In this document: positions 45,528 through 54,176 of the stretch, in pieces | Layout: each line of letters begins with the position of its first letter | Position numbering within the stretch: the first letter of the stretch is position 1 | Assembly (NCBI GenBank): GCA_034437655.1 | Contig: DAOTTU010000085.1 | Span: forward strand, 94,527-158,526 | Direction of reading: 5' to 3' | DNA length: 64,000 nucleotides | Origin: J027 sp034437655 | GTDB lineage: Bacteria; Chloroflexota; Anaerolineae; Aggregatilineales; J027 | Notes under the pieces: generated by a model | The model's input: the letters and a program-made list of their open reading frames with translations, nothing else | Databases searched by the model: none | What the model was told of the DNA's origin: nothing | Made by a program: the position numbers and the translations under genes

Positions 45528-45601
45528 CGGGGCGTGGCGCAGCCCGGCAGCGCGCACCGTTCGGGTCGGTGAGGTCCCCAGTTCAAATCTGGGCGCCCCG
45601 A
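45528..45601 (+). tRNA. tRNA-Pro (anticodon CGG)
   Basis: 74 bases fold as a full cloverleaf: acceptor CGGGGCG/CGCCCCG, D stem GCGC/GCGC, anticodon stem CACCG/CGGTG with loop TTCGGGT (anticodon CGG), T arm CCCAG-TTCAAAT-CTGGG, discriminator A. The CCA end is not encoded. It reads CCG codons. Confidence 0.97.
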
Positions 45602-45612
45602 CACCTGACCAG

Positions 45613-45642
45613 AGACCTGTTCATAATGAACGGGTCTTTTTT
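45613..45642 (+). terminator. Terminator of the tRNA-Pro gene
   Basis: An 11-bp stem with one G-U pair (45613-45623 with 45627-45637), loop TAA, then six T. It starts 12 bases after the tRNA. Confidence 0.9.
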
Positions 45643-45659
45643 GCACCACACTCCGTTGA

Positions 45660-47117
45660 CTACAACCCCTCGCCCTTGGCTTCATCCCAGAAGACATCCA
45701 TTTCTTGCAAGGTCATGTCTTGCATCTTGCGGCCGGTGGCAGCAGCCCGTTGTTCGATATACCGAAAACGGCGTTTGAAACGCGCATTTGTCTCACGGAG
45801 CGCACTTTCAGCGTCCACACCCAGCCATCGCGCCCAATTCACCACCGCAAACAGCAAATCCCCGATTTCGTTGCTCGAAGGGTCAGCTTTGATCTCCTCG
45901 ATTTCTTCATATACTTTGGCAATCACAGGCTCAACATCATCCCAGTCGAAGCCAACCCCGGCGGCACGCTCTTGCATCCGGTACGCATACACCAGCGCTG
46001 GCAAACTGATTGGCACCCCATCTAGCTGCGATTCACGGGCTTTCTTACCCTCCTGGGCGTTGCGTTCTTGCTCTTGCTGCTTGATGGCCTCCCAGTTTGC
46101 GACCACCTGACCGCTACCGTCTACATCAACCTCGCCCCACACGTGCGGGTGTCGCCGGATCAGCTTAGCGATGATCGTCTCTATTACATCGGTCGTATAA
46201 AAATCAGCGTCTTCAGTGGCGATCTGCGCTTGAAAAATGACATGCAGCAGTAAATCACCCAGTTCTTCGCGCAAAGCGTCCATATCCCCCGCGTCGATGG
46301 CCTCAAGCACCTCATAGGTCTCTTCCAGCAATTGGGGGCGTAAACTTTCATGGGTCTGTTCACGATCCCACGGGCACCCAACCTCGCTGCGTAAGTGAGC
46401 AACAACGTTCTGGAACGCCTCAAAACTGGAGGCTTTCTCCAATGCTGGCACATAGAGCGTCGTCAAATGCGAAATCTGTTGACTGTGGTCAATGGCATGC
46501 AGTGGCACCCGTTCAAGTTGGGCATCGTTGGTACCTGCGCCATGCAACAACGTCACCTCATATTCATCTGGATATTGGTTCATCAGCGTGAGCTTGAGGT
46601 TGGCGGCCACATCGCGGCTGTAGACCTGTGCGATGAGCGTCGGATAGTCAGGGTTGAGCGGCGGATGATAAGACGTCACCATATCCAGCGCATCATGCAC
46701 CTGTAACCCGGCCATCCCATCAAGACCAAGCGCAGTTAGCGCTGGTTCGATGAAGCTGAGCCCCGCGACAATCTCGACATCAACACCGTCAAGGCTAGCG
46801 GCTCGTTCAAGCAATAGCGTCGTCGTCTGCTCACCAACCAGCGGATGCCCCGGCACAGCATAGATCACCGTGTCACGTTCGACTGCTAATGACAACAAGC
46901 GCTCAACAATTTCGGCATAGAGCGTGTCGAAGCTGTCGGCAGCGTCGTATAGTACATCAAAGCTGTGATAGGTTGCGTTTGGCGGCAATTCCTGCACAAG
47001 CGGATGGCGATTCGTACGCAGGTAGACGTCACTGGCATTTTCGAGCGTGCGCCAGGCGGCCAGTGTCAATTCTTCAACACGCCCGGGCCCTAAGCCAACA
47101 ATAGTGATAGTACTCAT
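45660..47117 (-). CDS. mazG: Tetrapyrrole-methylase-like domain fused to MazG pyrophosphohydrolase
   Basis: 485 residues with the YabN-type layout. About 1-215 is a tetrapyrrole (corrin/porphyrin) methylase-like domain (TITIVGLGPGRVEELTLAAW, YAVPGHPLVGEQTT). From about 225 come two MazG modules: CPWDREQTHESLRPQLLEE with EELGDLLLHV, then a second with EIGDLLFAVVNW. MazG breaks down non-canonical NTPs to NMP and pyrophosphate. The role of the methylase part is unknown. It lies after the ribosomal terminator and is probably transcribed apart. Confidence 0.93.
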   Translation of the reverse strand: MSTITIVGLGPGRVEELTLAAWRTLENASDVYLRTNRHPLVQELPPNATYHSFDVLYDAADSFDTLYAEIVERLLSLAVERDTVIYAVPGHPLVGEQTTTLLLERAASLDGVDVEIVAGLSFIEPALTALGLDGMAGLQVHDALDMVTSYHPPLNPDYPTLIAQVYSRDVAANLKLTLMNQYPDEYEVTLLHGAGTNDAQLERVPLHAIDHSQQISHLTTLYVPALEKASSFEAFQNVVAHLRSEVGCPWDREQTHESLRPQLLEETYEVLEAIDAGDMDALREELGDLLLHVIFQAQIATEDADFYTTDVIETIIAKLIRRHPHVWGEVDVDGSGQVVANWEAIKQQEQERNAQEGKKARESQLDGVPISLPALVYAYRMQERAAGVGFDWDDVEPVIAKVYEEIEEIKADPSSNEIGDLLFAVVNWARWLGVDAESALRETNARFKRRFRYIEQRAAATGRKMQDMTLQEMDVFWDEAKGEGL

Positions 47118-47138
47118 GTGTGCGGCTCCGTGAAAATA

Positions 47139-47174
47139 ACAAAAAAGGCAAAGCGCAATAGTGTGCTTTACCTT
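47139..47174 (-). terminator. Terminator closing the ribosomal superoperon
   Basis: On the minus strand AAGGTAAAGC pairs with GCTTTGCCTT (47165-47174 with 47145-47154; ten pairs, one G-U), followed by a T run. It lies 27 bases past the rpsI stop. Confidence 0.9.
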
Positions 47175-47200
47175 CTCTGGATAGGTCGGTCGTCGTGGGT

Positions 47201-47605
47201 CTAGCGCTTGGTATAGGTCGGTGCCTTACGCGCACGCTTGAGACCGGGCTTCTTGCGTTCCTTGGCGCGTGGGTCACGGGTCAGGTAACCTGCACGGCGC
47301 AGTGCCGGGCGCAGGTTTTCATCGTACTTAATCAATGCGCGGGCCAACCCCAGGCGAATTGCATCAGTTTGGCCAGTGATACCGCCGCCATGAACATGCA
47401 CAGTGACGTTGAATTTACCAGCCTGTTCAGTGACAACAAACGGCGACAGGGCACGTTCAGCATTGCTCATGCCTGCGAGGTACCCGACTGCTTCTTCTTC
47501 GTTGATGGTAAAAGCACCTGTCCCACCGGGATAGATGCGGACTCGTGCCGAGGCCTTCTTGCGACGCCCGACACCCTCAAAGTATTGTTGGTTTTCTTCG
47601 GCCAT
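47201..47605 (-). CDS. rpsI: 30S ribosomal protein S9
   Basis: 134 residues. Its C-terminal tail ends in KKPGLKRARKAPTYTKR, which reaches the P-site tRNA in the 30S subunit. GRRKKASARVRIYPGGTG at the N-terminus is typical. Last gene of the superoperon, 30 bases after rplM, and followed by the terminator. Confidence 0.97.
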   Translation of the reverse strand: MAEENQQYFEGVGRRKKASARVRIYPGGTGAFTINEEEAVGYLAGMSNAERALSPFVVTEQAGKFNVTVHVHGGGITGQTDAIRLGLARALIKYDENLRPALRRAGYLTRDPRAKERKKPGLKRARKAPTYTKR

Positions 47606-47635
47606 AAGGTTGCTATCCTATCGCTTTCTGGCTAA

Positions 47636-48076
47636 CTATATCTTGTACTCAAAAGGTTTCGGGCTCTGTGCTTCATGCGGATGAGTATCACCAGCATAAA
47701 CTTTCAGCTTCTTGAACATCGCACGCCCCAAACGATTCTTAGGCAGCATTCCGCGAACAGCAAACTGGATAGCCCGTTCGGGGTGCTTTTCCATCATCTG
47801 GCGCAACGTCAGCGACCGCAACCCACCGGGGTAGCCACTGTGGCGATAATACAGCTTCTGGTCCAGGCGACGTCCCGTGACATGAATCTTGTCAGCGTTG
47901 ATGACGATCACGAAGTCGCCCATATCCATATGCGGTGCAAATGTCGGCTTGTGCTTGCCGCGCAAAACTTCCGCAATCTTTGTTGCCAGACGACCAAGCG
48001 TCTGACCCTGTGCGTCTACTACCCACCATTCCCGTTTGATGTCTGCGGGGGTTGGTGAGAACGTTTTAAATTTCAT
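47636..48076 (-). CDS. rplM: 50S ribosomal protein L13
   Basis: 146 residues, standard length. An early-assembling 23S rRNA binder of the large subunit. WWVVDAQGQTLGRLATKIAEVLRG is cut here into its usual parts: WWVVDAQGQTLGRLAT and GKHKPTFAPHMDMGD. The ATG overlaps the stop of truA (ATGA). The truA-rplM-rpsI order is common in bacteria. Confidence 0.97.
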   Translation of the reverse strand: MKFKTFSPTPADIKREWWVVDAQGQTLGRLATKIAEVLRGKHKPTFAPHMDMGDFVIVINADKIHVTGRRLDQKLYYRHSGYPGGLRSLTLRQMMEKHPERAIQFAVRGMLPKNRLGRAMFKKLKVYAGDTHPHEAQSPKPFEYKI

Positions 48077-48846
48077 GGTTTACTCTCCAATTGTTCTAAC
48101 CAGCCATGTTCATACGTTACGGTTGTCAGGACAAGCCCCCGTGGTGGTGCGCTTGGGCCAGACAGGCGGCGGTCGGCTGCCTTGAATGCCGCTTCAAATT
48201 CACGCAGGCTCATTTTATTGCGCCCCACTTCGACGAGTGTACCCACAATACTGCGTACCATCCGTTTCAAGAATCCATTGGCACAGAGGGTAATATGCAA
48301 CTCGTCGCCGTTTTCGTGCAACATCACGTTCAACATATGACGGATCGTGACTGTGCCGACGGTCGGCTGCCCAAACGTCGCAAAGTCATGCACACCAACC
48401 AGTTGTTGCAACGCAGTTTGCATGTTGCGCACATCCAGCGGGTGTTCACGTTGCCAGACAAAAGCATCCCGCAAGGGGTCACGTGCAGGCGCAATATAGA
48501 TTCTGTAAAGGTACGTTCGGCTTACTGCATCGTGGCGTGGGTGAAAATTTGTATCAACCACACCGATTGATTGTAATGCGATTTCAGGGGGCAGGTAATG
48601 GTTAATTGCTTTCAACAGTTGGCGCGGCGGGTGAGCCCAGTTCATATCCCAGGCGATGACCTGCCCCGTCGCGTGTACGCCTGTATCTGTGCGCCCTGCC
48701 CCTCTACAACTAACTGGCGTGCCTGCAATCTGTGCCAGCGCATTTTCAACCATGCCCTGCACTGTTGGGACACCGCCCGCTTGCCGTTGAAAGCCTGCAA
48801 ATGGCCCACCGTGGTAGGCCAATTGTGCGGCAAATCGCTGTTGCAG
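48073..48846 (-). CDS. truA: tRNA pseudouridine(38-40) synthase
   Basis: Makes pseudouridine at positions 38-40 of the anticodon arm. The catalytic Asp is in GRTDTGVHATGQ. The start is unclear. A TTG at 48822 would give 249 residues beginning AYHGGPFAGFQRQ and lose part of the first beta strand, and no ribosome site precedes it. A CTG at 48844-48846 adds LQQRFAAQ, giving the usual N-terminus, and has GAGG about 10 bases upstream. No ATG, GTG or other TTG is in frame near. I mark the CTG version. It lies just after rplQ. Confidence 0.85.
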   Translation of the reverse strand: MQQRFAAQLAYHGGPFAGFQRQAGGVPTVQGMVENALAQIAGTPVSCRGAGRTDTGVHATGQVIAWDMNWAHPPRQLLKAINHYLPPEIALQSIGVVDTNFHPRHDAVSRTYLYRIYIAPARDPLRDAFVWQREHPLDVRNMQTALQQLVGVHDFATFGQPTVGTVTIRHMLNVMLHENGDELHITLCANGFLKRMVRSIVGTLVEVGRNKMSLREFEAAFKAADRRLSGPSAPPRGLVLTTVTYEHGWLEQLESKP

Positions 48847-48851
48847 TGTAC

Positions 48852-49253
48852 CTAGGCCTCGTCTTCGATATCGTCTGGCAACAGTTCCATCAGAACCATC
48901 ATGGCATTGTCACCCTTACGCGGCCCCAGCTTAAAGACACGGGTATACCCACCAGGGCGGTCTTCAAAGCGCGGCGCATATTCCTCGAAAACCATTTCCA
49001 TTGCTGCACGATTGTTGCCAAGCCGTGCCAGTACCAAACGGCGGGCATGAACCTCGCGTTCTGGTTCTGGATGTGCGATGCCACGCTTGGCCTTGGTGAT
49101 GATCTTTTCCGCTTCAGAACGGATAGCCCTGGCTTTGGCTTCCGTTGTTTTGATCTGGCCGTTCAGGAACAACGCATTCATCAAGTTACGGCGCAATGCC
49201 TTGCGATGGTCCTTGCTACGGCTGAGCTTTTTACCTGCTACACGATGACGCAT
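48852..49253 (-). CDS. rplQ: 50S ribosomal protein L17
   Basis: 133 residues with the N-terminal MRHRVAGKKLSRSKDHRKAL typical of L17, which sits near the peptide exit tunnel. C-terminus is acidic (PDDIEDEA). 17 bases after rpoA, as usual in the alpha operon. Confidence 0.97.
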   Translation of the reverse strand: MRHRVAGKKLSRSKDHRKALRRNLMNALFLNGQIKTTEAKARAIRSEAEKIITKAKRGIAHPEPEREVHARRLVLARLGNNRAAMEMVFEEYAPRFEDRPGGYTRVFKLGPRKGDNAMMVLMELLPDDIEDEA

Positions 49254-49270
49254 TGGTTATCCCTCTACTT

Positions 49271-50233
49271 TTAACCGTCATCCTCGTCAGAGAGGAAGCC
49301 TTTTTCTTTCAACAATGATACAAGTTCTTCCAGTGATTTCTCACCAAAATTGCGAATCGCCAGCATTGCATCTGGCCCCCGGTCAAGCATTTCTAGCACT
49401 TCGCCGACGTTCGTAATGCCTGTGCGCTTCAATGAGTTAAACACACGCACGCTGAGGTCAAGCTGCTCAATCGGGATTTCGTAGACAGCGGGGTCAAGCC
49501 CGTGGTCATCTTCAACGCTCGGCGGCTCAACTTCTGGTTCCCAGTCCGGCGGGTTGATCCCGGTAAAGCTGGACAGGTGCGTGACAAGAATGCCGGCGGC
49601 CTGTTGCATCGCTTCTTCCGGGGTGATGGTACCGTCTGTCCACACTTCGAGCAGCAAACGGTCATAGTTGGTTTTCTGCCCAACACGGGCCCGCATCACT
49701 TTATAGTTCACGCGCGTAATCGGGCTGAAGATTGCATCGACGGGTAGTTCGCCAATCGGCAAGCGGCCACGTTCTTCAGCCGGGCTATAGCCACGCCCAC
49801 GTTCAACGTTGAATTCCATCTCAACCGTCGCGCCCGCCGCATCTACCGTGAACAGATATAGGTCCGGGTTGATGATCTCGATTTCAGGCGGGTGGTTGAT
49901 GTCGGCGGCCGTGACCACACCTTCGCTGGCAACGTTCAGGTACATCCGCGCTGACTCTTGCTCATGCAGTTTCAGCCGCAGTTTTTTAACCTGTAATATG
50001 AGCTGGGTCATGTCTTCTTTGACAAACGGAATTGCCGAGAATTCATGCGCAACCCCCATCACACGCAGGGTCGATACCGCAGCGCCTTCCAACGAAGACA
50101 GCAGTACCCGCCGCATTGCATTCCCGATGGTCATGCCAAAGCCCCGTTCCAGCGGGCCAATGGTAAAGCTTCCGTAATTTTGTGTCAGGGCGTCGCTTTC
50201 AATTTTTGGCAACACCATATTGTTGGCAGTCAA
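49271..50233 (-). CDS. rpoA: RNA polymerase alpha subunit
   Basis: 320 residues. The N-terminal dimer domain (GFGMTIGNAMRRVLLSSLEG) assembles the polymerase. The C-terminal domain (IEQLDLSVRVFNSLKRTGI, FGEKSLEELVSLL) binds UP elements and activators. The gene before it is rpsK rather than the usual rpsD, with a 48-base gap. Confidence 0.97.
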   Translation of the reverse strand: MTANNMVLPKIESDALTQNYGSFTIGPLERGFGMTIGNAMRRVLLSSLEGAAVSTLRVMGVAHEFSAIPFVKEDMTQLILQVKKLRLKLHEQESARMYLNVASEGVVTAADINHPPEIEIINPDLYLFTVDAAGATVEMEFNVERGRGYSPAEERGRLPIGELPVDAIFSPITRVNYKVMRARVGQKTNYDRLLLEVWTDGTITPEEAMQQAAGILVTHLSSFTGINPPDWEPEVEPPSVEDDHGLDPAVYEIPIEQLDLSVRVFNSLKRTGITNVGEVLEMLDRGPDAMLAIRNFGEKSLEELVSLLKEKGFLSDEDDG

Positions 50234-50281
50234 AGATCGACTCCTTTGTGAAATTTTGGTATGCGGTCAGCGTGAATGAAC

Positions 50282-50668
50282 TTAAACGCGGCGCTTTTTC
50301 GGTGGACGAACCCCGTTGTGGGGAATCGGCGTGACGTCAGCGATGGAACGAACTTTCAACCCACTCGCCTGAATAGAGCGGATCGCCTGTTCACGACCGG
50401 GGCCGGGGCCCTTGACGAATACATCAACTTCTTGCATACCATGTTCTTTTGCAGCGTCAGAAGCCTTTTGTGCGGCCAACCGTGCGGCATACGGGGTACT
50501 TTTGCGGCTCCCCTTAAAGCCAACGGTACCAGCACTCGCCCAACTGATGACGTTGCCCTGCTGGTCAGTCATCGAGACAATGGTGTTATTAAACGTGGCG
50601 TGGATATGCGCCTGACCATAGGGGACGTTTTTGCGAATACGTTTCGCCGCAGAACGACGTCTACCCAT
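50282..50668 (-). CDS. rpsK: 30S ribosomal protein S11
   Basis: 128 residues. Platform protein of the 30S subunit near the E site and the Shine-Dalgarno helix. GQAHIHATFNNTIVSMTD and the C-terminal IADVTPIPHNGVRPPKKRRV are conserved. GAGGAG precedes the ATG. A 123-base spacer with a hairpin separates it from rpsM. Confidence 0.97.
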   Translation of the reverse strand: MGRRRSAAKRIRKNVPYGQAHIHATFNNTIVSMTDQQGNVISWASAGTVGFKGSRKSTPYAARLAAQKASDAAKEHGMQEVDVFVKGPGPGREQAIRSIQASGLKVRSIADVTPIPHNGVRPPKKRRV

Positions 50669-50694
50669 ATTGCTCTCCTCTTTGCGTACTCAAT

Positions 50695-50715
50695 ATAAGC
50701 CGTTTGCTGGCTTAT
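50695..50715 (-). repeat. Hairpin in the rpsM-rpsK spacer
   Basis: ATAAGCC and GGCTTAT (7 bp, 7-base loop). No T run follows, so it is not a terminator. The rest of the 123-base spacer shows no gene; rpmJ and rpsD are not hidden here. Confidence 0.55.
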
Positions 50716-50791
50716 TTCAGGTTTACATGTTCAAAATTTGTAGACCGTAGCAACTGCCTCGCAACAGCGCAGCCCCACGGCAAAACGGCGG

Positions 50792-51178
50792 TTATTTCTT
50801 CTTTGCGCCACGCCGACGTCCACGCCCGGGAACCGTCTTACGGGTACCACGTCGGGTACGTGCGTTGGTGCGGGTTCGCTGGCCTCGGACGGGCAGGTTG
50901 CGCTTGTGACGCAAGCCACGATACGAGCCGATTTCGACCAGGCGCTTAATGTTCATCTGAGTCTCACGACGCAGGTCAGCTTCCAGTAGATACTCTGAAC
51001 AGGCGTTACGGAGTTCTGTCACCTGTTCCTCTGTCAGGTCGCGCACACGGATGCTCGGGTCAATGCCGGTCTTGTCCATAATTGCTTCGCTGCGTGTGCG
51101 GCCAATTCCGTAAATGTAGGTCAACGCAATCACAATGCGCTTGTTGCGCGGAAGGTCAACCCCTTCAATACGAGCCAT
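50792..51178 (-). CDS. rpsM: 30S ribosomal protein S13
   Basis: 128 residues. Head protein of the 30S subunit that contacts the P-site tRNA and L5. ARIEGVDLPRNKRIVIALTY and the basic C-terminal tail GTRKTVPGRGRRRGAKKK are typical. GAGGGAG precedes the ATG. It follows map directly, where infA and rpmJ normally stand. Confidence 0.97.
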   Translation of the reverse strand: MARIEGVDLPRNKRIVIALTYIYGIGRTRSEAIMDKTGIDPSIRVRDLTEEQVTELRNACSEYLLEADLRRETQMNIKRLVEIGSYRGLRHKRNLPVRGQRTRTNARTRRGTRKTVPGRGRRRGAKKK

Positions 51179-51203
51179 TGGGTGTAAAACTCCCTCAACT
51201 TGT

Positions 51204-51226
51204 TACCACGGCAATGTGGTATTATA
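51204..51226 (-). promoter_or_regulatory. Possible internal -10 and overlapping dyad before rpsM
   Basis: On the minus strand a perfect TATAAT (51221-51226) lies 42 bases before the rpsM start, without a good -35. A 6-bp dyad TACCAC/GTGGTA (51204-51221) covers the expected transcription start, the way an operator would. Tentative. Confidence 0.35.
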
Positions 51227-51246
51227 CTAAATAGTCCCCCTAGAAT

Positions 51247-52029
51247 CTAGGGTAAAGTCAGGATGATCGGCTCACCCTCTGTAATCGCAACGCTGTGTTC
51301 ATGGTGCGCACACAACGAGCCATCTTTTGTTACCACTGTCCAGTGATCATCTAATGTTTCGAGGTCAGCACGACCTTGCACCACCATGGGTTCAATCGCA
51401 AGCGTCATCCCCGCCTGTAACTTCACTGGACGAAACCCGCGAGTTTTTCGGCGCGGCCACCAGTTCGGCACACTCGGTTCTTCATGCATATTGCGCCCGA
51501 CGCCGTGCCCGGTATATTCGCGTGCGACGTCATAGCCATGTTTGGCGACAAAGCGTTGAATACTGCGGCCAATGTCACTGGTACTCTTACCCGCACAGGC
51601 TTGTTTAATGCCTTCGTACAGCGCCTTTTCGGTCACGTCTAGCAGGCGTTGTGCCTCGCGGCTGATCTTGCCAACCCCCACCGAAAATGCAGCATCGCCA
51701 ACGAAACCCTGATAGATTGAGCCCACGTCAATGCTGATGATGTCACCTTCTTTAAGCACACGGTCTTTTGAAGGAATACCATGCACCAGCTCATCATTAA
51801 TTGATGCAGTGATTGACGCTGGAAACGGATGCTTGCCGTTTGGCGGGTACCCGAGGAACGCCGGCCGGGCATTGTGCTGGTTAAGCACCCGCGCCGCAAT
51901 CTGATCCAGTTCGTAGGTACTAACGCCGGGTTTGATTGCCGCACGTACAGCCTCATGGCAGCGTGCCACAATTCGCCCCGCTTCCCGCATAATCAGGATT
52001 TCGTCAGGCTTCTTGAGATAAACCGCCAT
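51247..52029 (-). CDS. map: Methionine aminopeptidase (type I)
   Basis: 260 residues. Removes the first methionine from new proteins. The two-metal ligands are in IISIDVGSIYQGFVGDAAF (two Asp), HGVGRNMHEEP (His), the Glu of LAIEPM and the C-terminal CAHHEHSVAITE. The start overlaps the stop of adk by one base (TAATG). A perfect 15-base palindrome lies at the stop codon. Confidence 0.96.
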   Translation of the reverse strand: MAVYLKKPDEILIMREAGRIVARCHEAVRAAIKPGVSTYELDQIAARVLNQHNARPAFLGYPPNGKHPFPASITASINDELVHGIPSKDRVLKEGDIISIDVGSIYQGFVGDAAFSVGVGKISREAQRLLDVTEKALYEGIKQACAGKSTSDIGRSIQRFVAKHGYDVAREYTGHGVGRNMHEEPSVPNWWPRRKTRGFRPVKLQAGMTLAIEPMVVQGRADLETLDDHWTVVTKDGSLCAHHEHSVAITEGEPIILTLP

Positions 52030-52697
52030 TATGCGTTGTCCATCAGTCCTCGTGTTATTGCTGCCAGCATATCAACCGTAACGTCGTTGATTTCCTGGTC
52101 AGCATCAACTTCGGCAACGACACCGCGTGCGCGATAGTAGTCAATCAAGGGTTGGGTGTTTTCAAAGTAAAGGTCAATGCGTCGTTCAACCGCTTCACGA
52201 TTGTCATCATCACGCTGAATAAGCGGTTGCCCATCAACATCATCCACACCGGGATTCTGCGGCGGGTTAAAGTAGATGTTGTAGACTCTTGATTTGTCTT
52301 GAGAATAACGCCGCCCTTCAACACGCTTAATGGCGATTTCGCGCTCAAGTTGCAACACAGGCACAGCAACTACGCGGTCGCCCTGCCCGGCAAGCAATTC
52401 GTCCAGAAATTTTGCCTGCCCGGCATTGCGTGGATAACCATCCAGAATTACCCCACGCGCAGCGTCATCTTGCGACAGGCGGTCTTCAACCATCTGATTC
52501 GTCACGTCATCAGGGATTAGTTCACCCTTGGCCATCATTTCCTGGACCCGACGTGCCAGGGGGGTATCTTGTGTTTTCATCGCTCGGAACAGGTCACCCG
52601 TGGAGACATGGACGAGCCCGAGCTTGCCTGCCAGAATTGATGCCTGCGTACCTTTTCCGGCACCCTGCACACCAATCAGCACGATATAAGTTCCCAT
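52029..52697 (-). CDS. adk: Adenylate kinase
   Basis: Interconverts ATP + AMP and two ADP. From ATG 52697 (GAGG 7 bases upstream) it has 222 residues; a GTG four codons upstream would overlap that site. The P-loop is GVQGAGKGT. The AMP-binding DGYPRNAGQA and a long LID (GRRYSQDKS to QRDDDN) are present; the LID lacks the four zinc cysteines of some Gram-positive forms. Confidence 0.96.
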   Translation of the reverse strand: MGTYIVLIGVQGAGKGTQASILAGKLGLVHVSTGDLFRAMKTQDTPLARRVQEMMAKGELIPDDVTNQMVEDRLSQDDAARGVILDGYPRNAGQAKFLDELLAGQGDRVVAVPVLQLEREIAIKRVEGRRYSQDKSRVYNIYFNPPQNPGVDDVDGQPLIQRDDDNREAVERRIDLYFENTQPLIDYYRARGVVAEVDADQEINDVTVDMLAAITRGLMDNA

Positions 52698-52714
52698 TCT
52701 TGTCCTCACACAGT

Positions 52715-52746
52715 AAGCGGATAGCCCAGTTTTACGCTACCCGCTT
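52715..52746 (-). repeat. Strong hairpin in the secY-adk spacer
   Basis: Arms 52715-52725 and 52736-52746 pair over 11 positions in RNA (one G-U) with a 10-base loop. It fills half of the 63-base spacer and ends just before the adk ribosome site. No T run. Confidence 0.6.
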
Positions 52747-52760
52747 GCCAATACTTATCG

Positions 52761-54083
52761 TTAGCCACGCATGAAGCCGTCATAATTACGCATCATGAGC
52801 TGTGCTTCAAGCTGACGCATCGTATCAATCGCAACACCCACCACAATGATTAAGCCAGACGGGCCAATTACCATCGCAGCGTTGTTCGTAAAGGTGTTGG
52901 TTACAGACCCTTGATCCAGCAGCAGTTCGTTCAAAATCTGCACAAAGCCCGGAATGATCGCAACAATACCGAGGAACAACGCACCGACCAGCGTAATGCG
53001 CCGGACGATAGTCTGGATATATTCCTGAGTACGCCGCCCGGGACGAATCCCCGGAATAAAACCACCGTTCTTCTGCAAGTTTTCGGCCAGGTTCTGGTTC
53101 TGAATCATAATGTCGGTGTAGAAATAGGTAAATGCCACCACCAGAACAAAGTAGAGTGTCCAGTATGGCACGCCCGTCGCATTCCCAAAGTTGTCTTGCA
53201 AGTAGAGCAAAAAGCCCCCGGTTGGGCTGAACAACCCGGCAATGATCGCGGGGAAGGTAATGATCGACTGCGCGAAAATCAGCGGGATCATGCCAGCCGT
53301 GTTTACACGCAACGGAATATAGGTCTGGCCACCACCATAGACTTTACGGCCACGCACACGCTTCCCATATTGAACAGGTATTCGGCGCGTTCCTTCTTGA
53401 ATCAACACAATTACCAGCACCGTAGCAATTGTAATGAAGATGAACAAACCCAGGTTGTAGAAAAAGAAGTTCTGCAACAAGCGGAACAGGTTTGACGGTG
53501 CCTGCGCAACAATCCCTGCAAAGATGATAATCGAAATTCCGTTACCAATCCCCTGTTCAGAAATCATTTCACCCAGCCAGATTGCAAACATCGTGCCGGC
53601 TGTCATCGTAGAGATTACCGCAACCGTCAGCAGTATATCTTCCTGAAAGCCGGGGATCAGTTCACCGCCGACCACCTGCGTGTTAAAGATGTTGATCTGG
53701 CCAATGGATTGCAGAATCGCCATTGGAATTGACAGATAGTAGGTGTACTGATTGATCTTCTGCTGGCCGCCCGGTTCGCGTGCAATTCGTTGCAGCGAGG
53801 GAATGATCGGCACCAGCAGTTGCAGAATAATCGAGGCGGTAATGTAGGGATACACACCGTTAGCAATGATACTAAAGTTGGATACCGCCCCGCCCGAGAG
53901 CAAGTCCAGCACACTCAAAAAGCCGCCAGCATCACTTTCAAAGAGGTCATTGAGTACTTCGCGGTCAACGCCCGGCACAGACACATGCGCCGCAAATTGA
54001 TAGATGACCAAAATAAAGATGGTATACAAAATCCGGCGTCGAATATCCGGCAAGCGGAACGCATTTTGAATTGCAGCAAGCAT
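52761..54083 (-). CDS. secY: Protein translocase subunit SecY
   Basis: Main channel of the Sec translocon, with 440 residues and ten membrane helices. The start ATG 54083 gives the usual MLAAIQNAFRLPDIRRRI; a frame open to 54149 adds unlike residues. Plug-region residues (HVSVPGVDREVLNDLF) and the cytoplasmic loop GIRPGRRTQEYI are seen. It stands between rplO and adk in the standard spc order. Confidence 0.96.
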   Translation of the reverse strand: MLAAIQNAFRLPDIRRRILYTIFILVIYQFAAHVSVPGVDREVLNDLFESDAGGFLSVLDLLSGGAVSNFSIIANGVYPYITASIILQLLVPIIPSLQRIAREPGGQQKINQYTYYLSIPMAILQSIGQINIFNTQVVGGELIPGFQEDILLTVAVISTMTAGTMFAIWLGEMISEQGIGNGISIIIFAGIVAQAPSNLFRLLQNFFFYNLGLFIFITIATVLVIVLIQEGTRRIPVQYGKRVRGRKVYGGGQTYIPLRVNTAGMIPLIFAQSIITFPAIIAGLFSPTGGFLLYLQDNFGNATGVPYWTLYFVLVVAFTYFYTDIMIQNQNLAENLQKNGGFIPGIRPGRRTQEYIQTIVRRITLVGALFLGIVAIIPGFVQILNELLLDQGSVTNTFTNNAAMVIGPSGLIIVVGVAIDTMRQLEAQLMMRNYDGFMRG

Positions 54084-54119
54084 AAGCAGTAGAATCCTTC
54101 TTATTTGCCAGTACGATAG

Positions 54120-54156
54120 GTAGTCGGCACGCCCCAACGACCTGCACACCGACTAC
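54120..54156 (-). repeat. Hairpin in the rplO-secY spacer
   Basis: GTAGTCGG (54120-54127) and CCGACTAC (54149-54156) form a perfect 8-bp stem with a 21-base loop in the 93-base spacer ahead of the secY ribosome site. No T run. Confidence 0.55.
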
Positions 54157-54176
54157 GACAGTTACCCGGTACGCTG

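Noticed and set aside
45468..45557. N-terminal extension of the phosphatidyltransferase
   Set aside because: It would run antisense through the tRNA-Pro gene and its promoter; the ATG at 45467 gives the normal family start.
49809..50177. Plus-strand frame opposite rpoA
   Set aside because: Shadow of the conserved rpoA frame; no ribosome site and no recognisable protein pattern.
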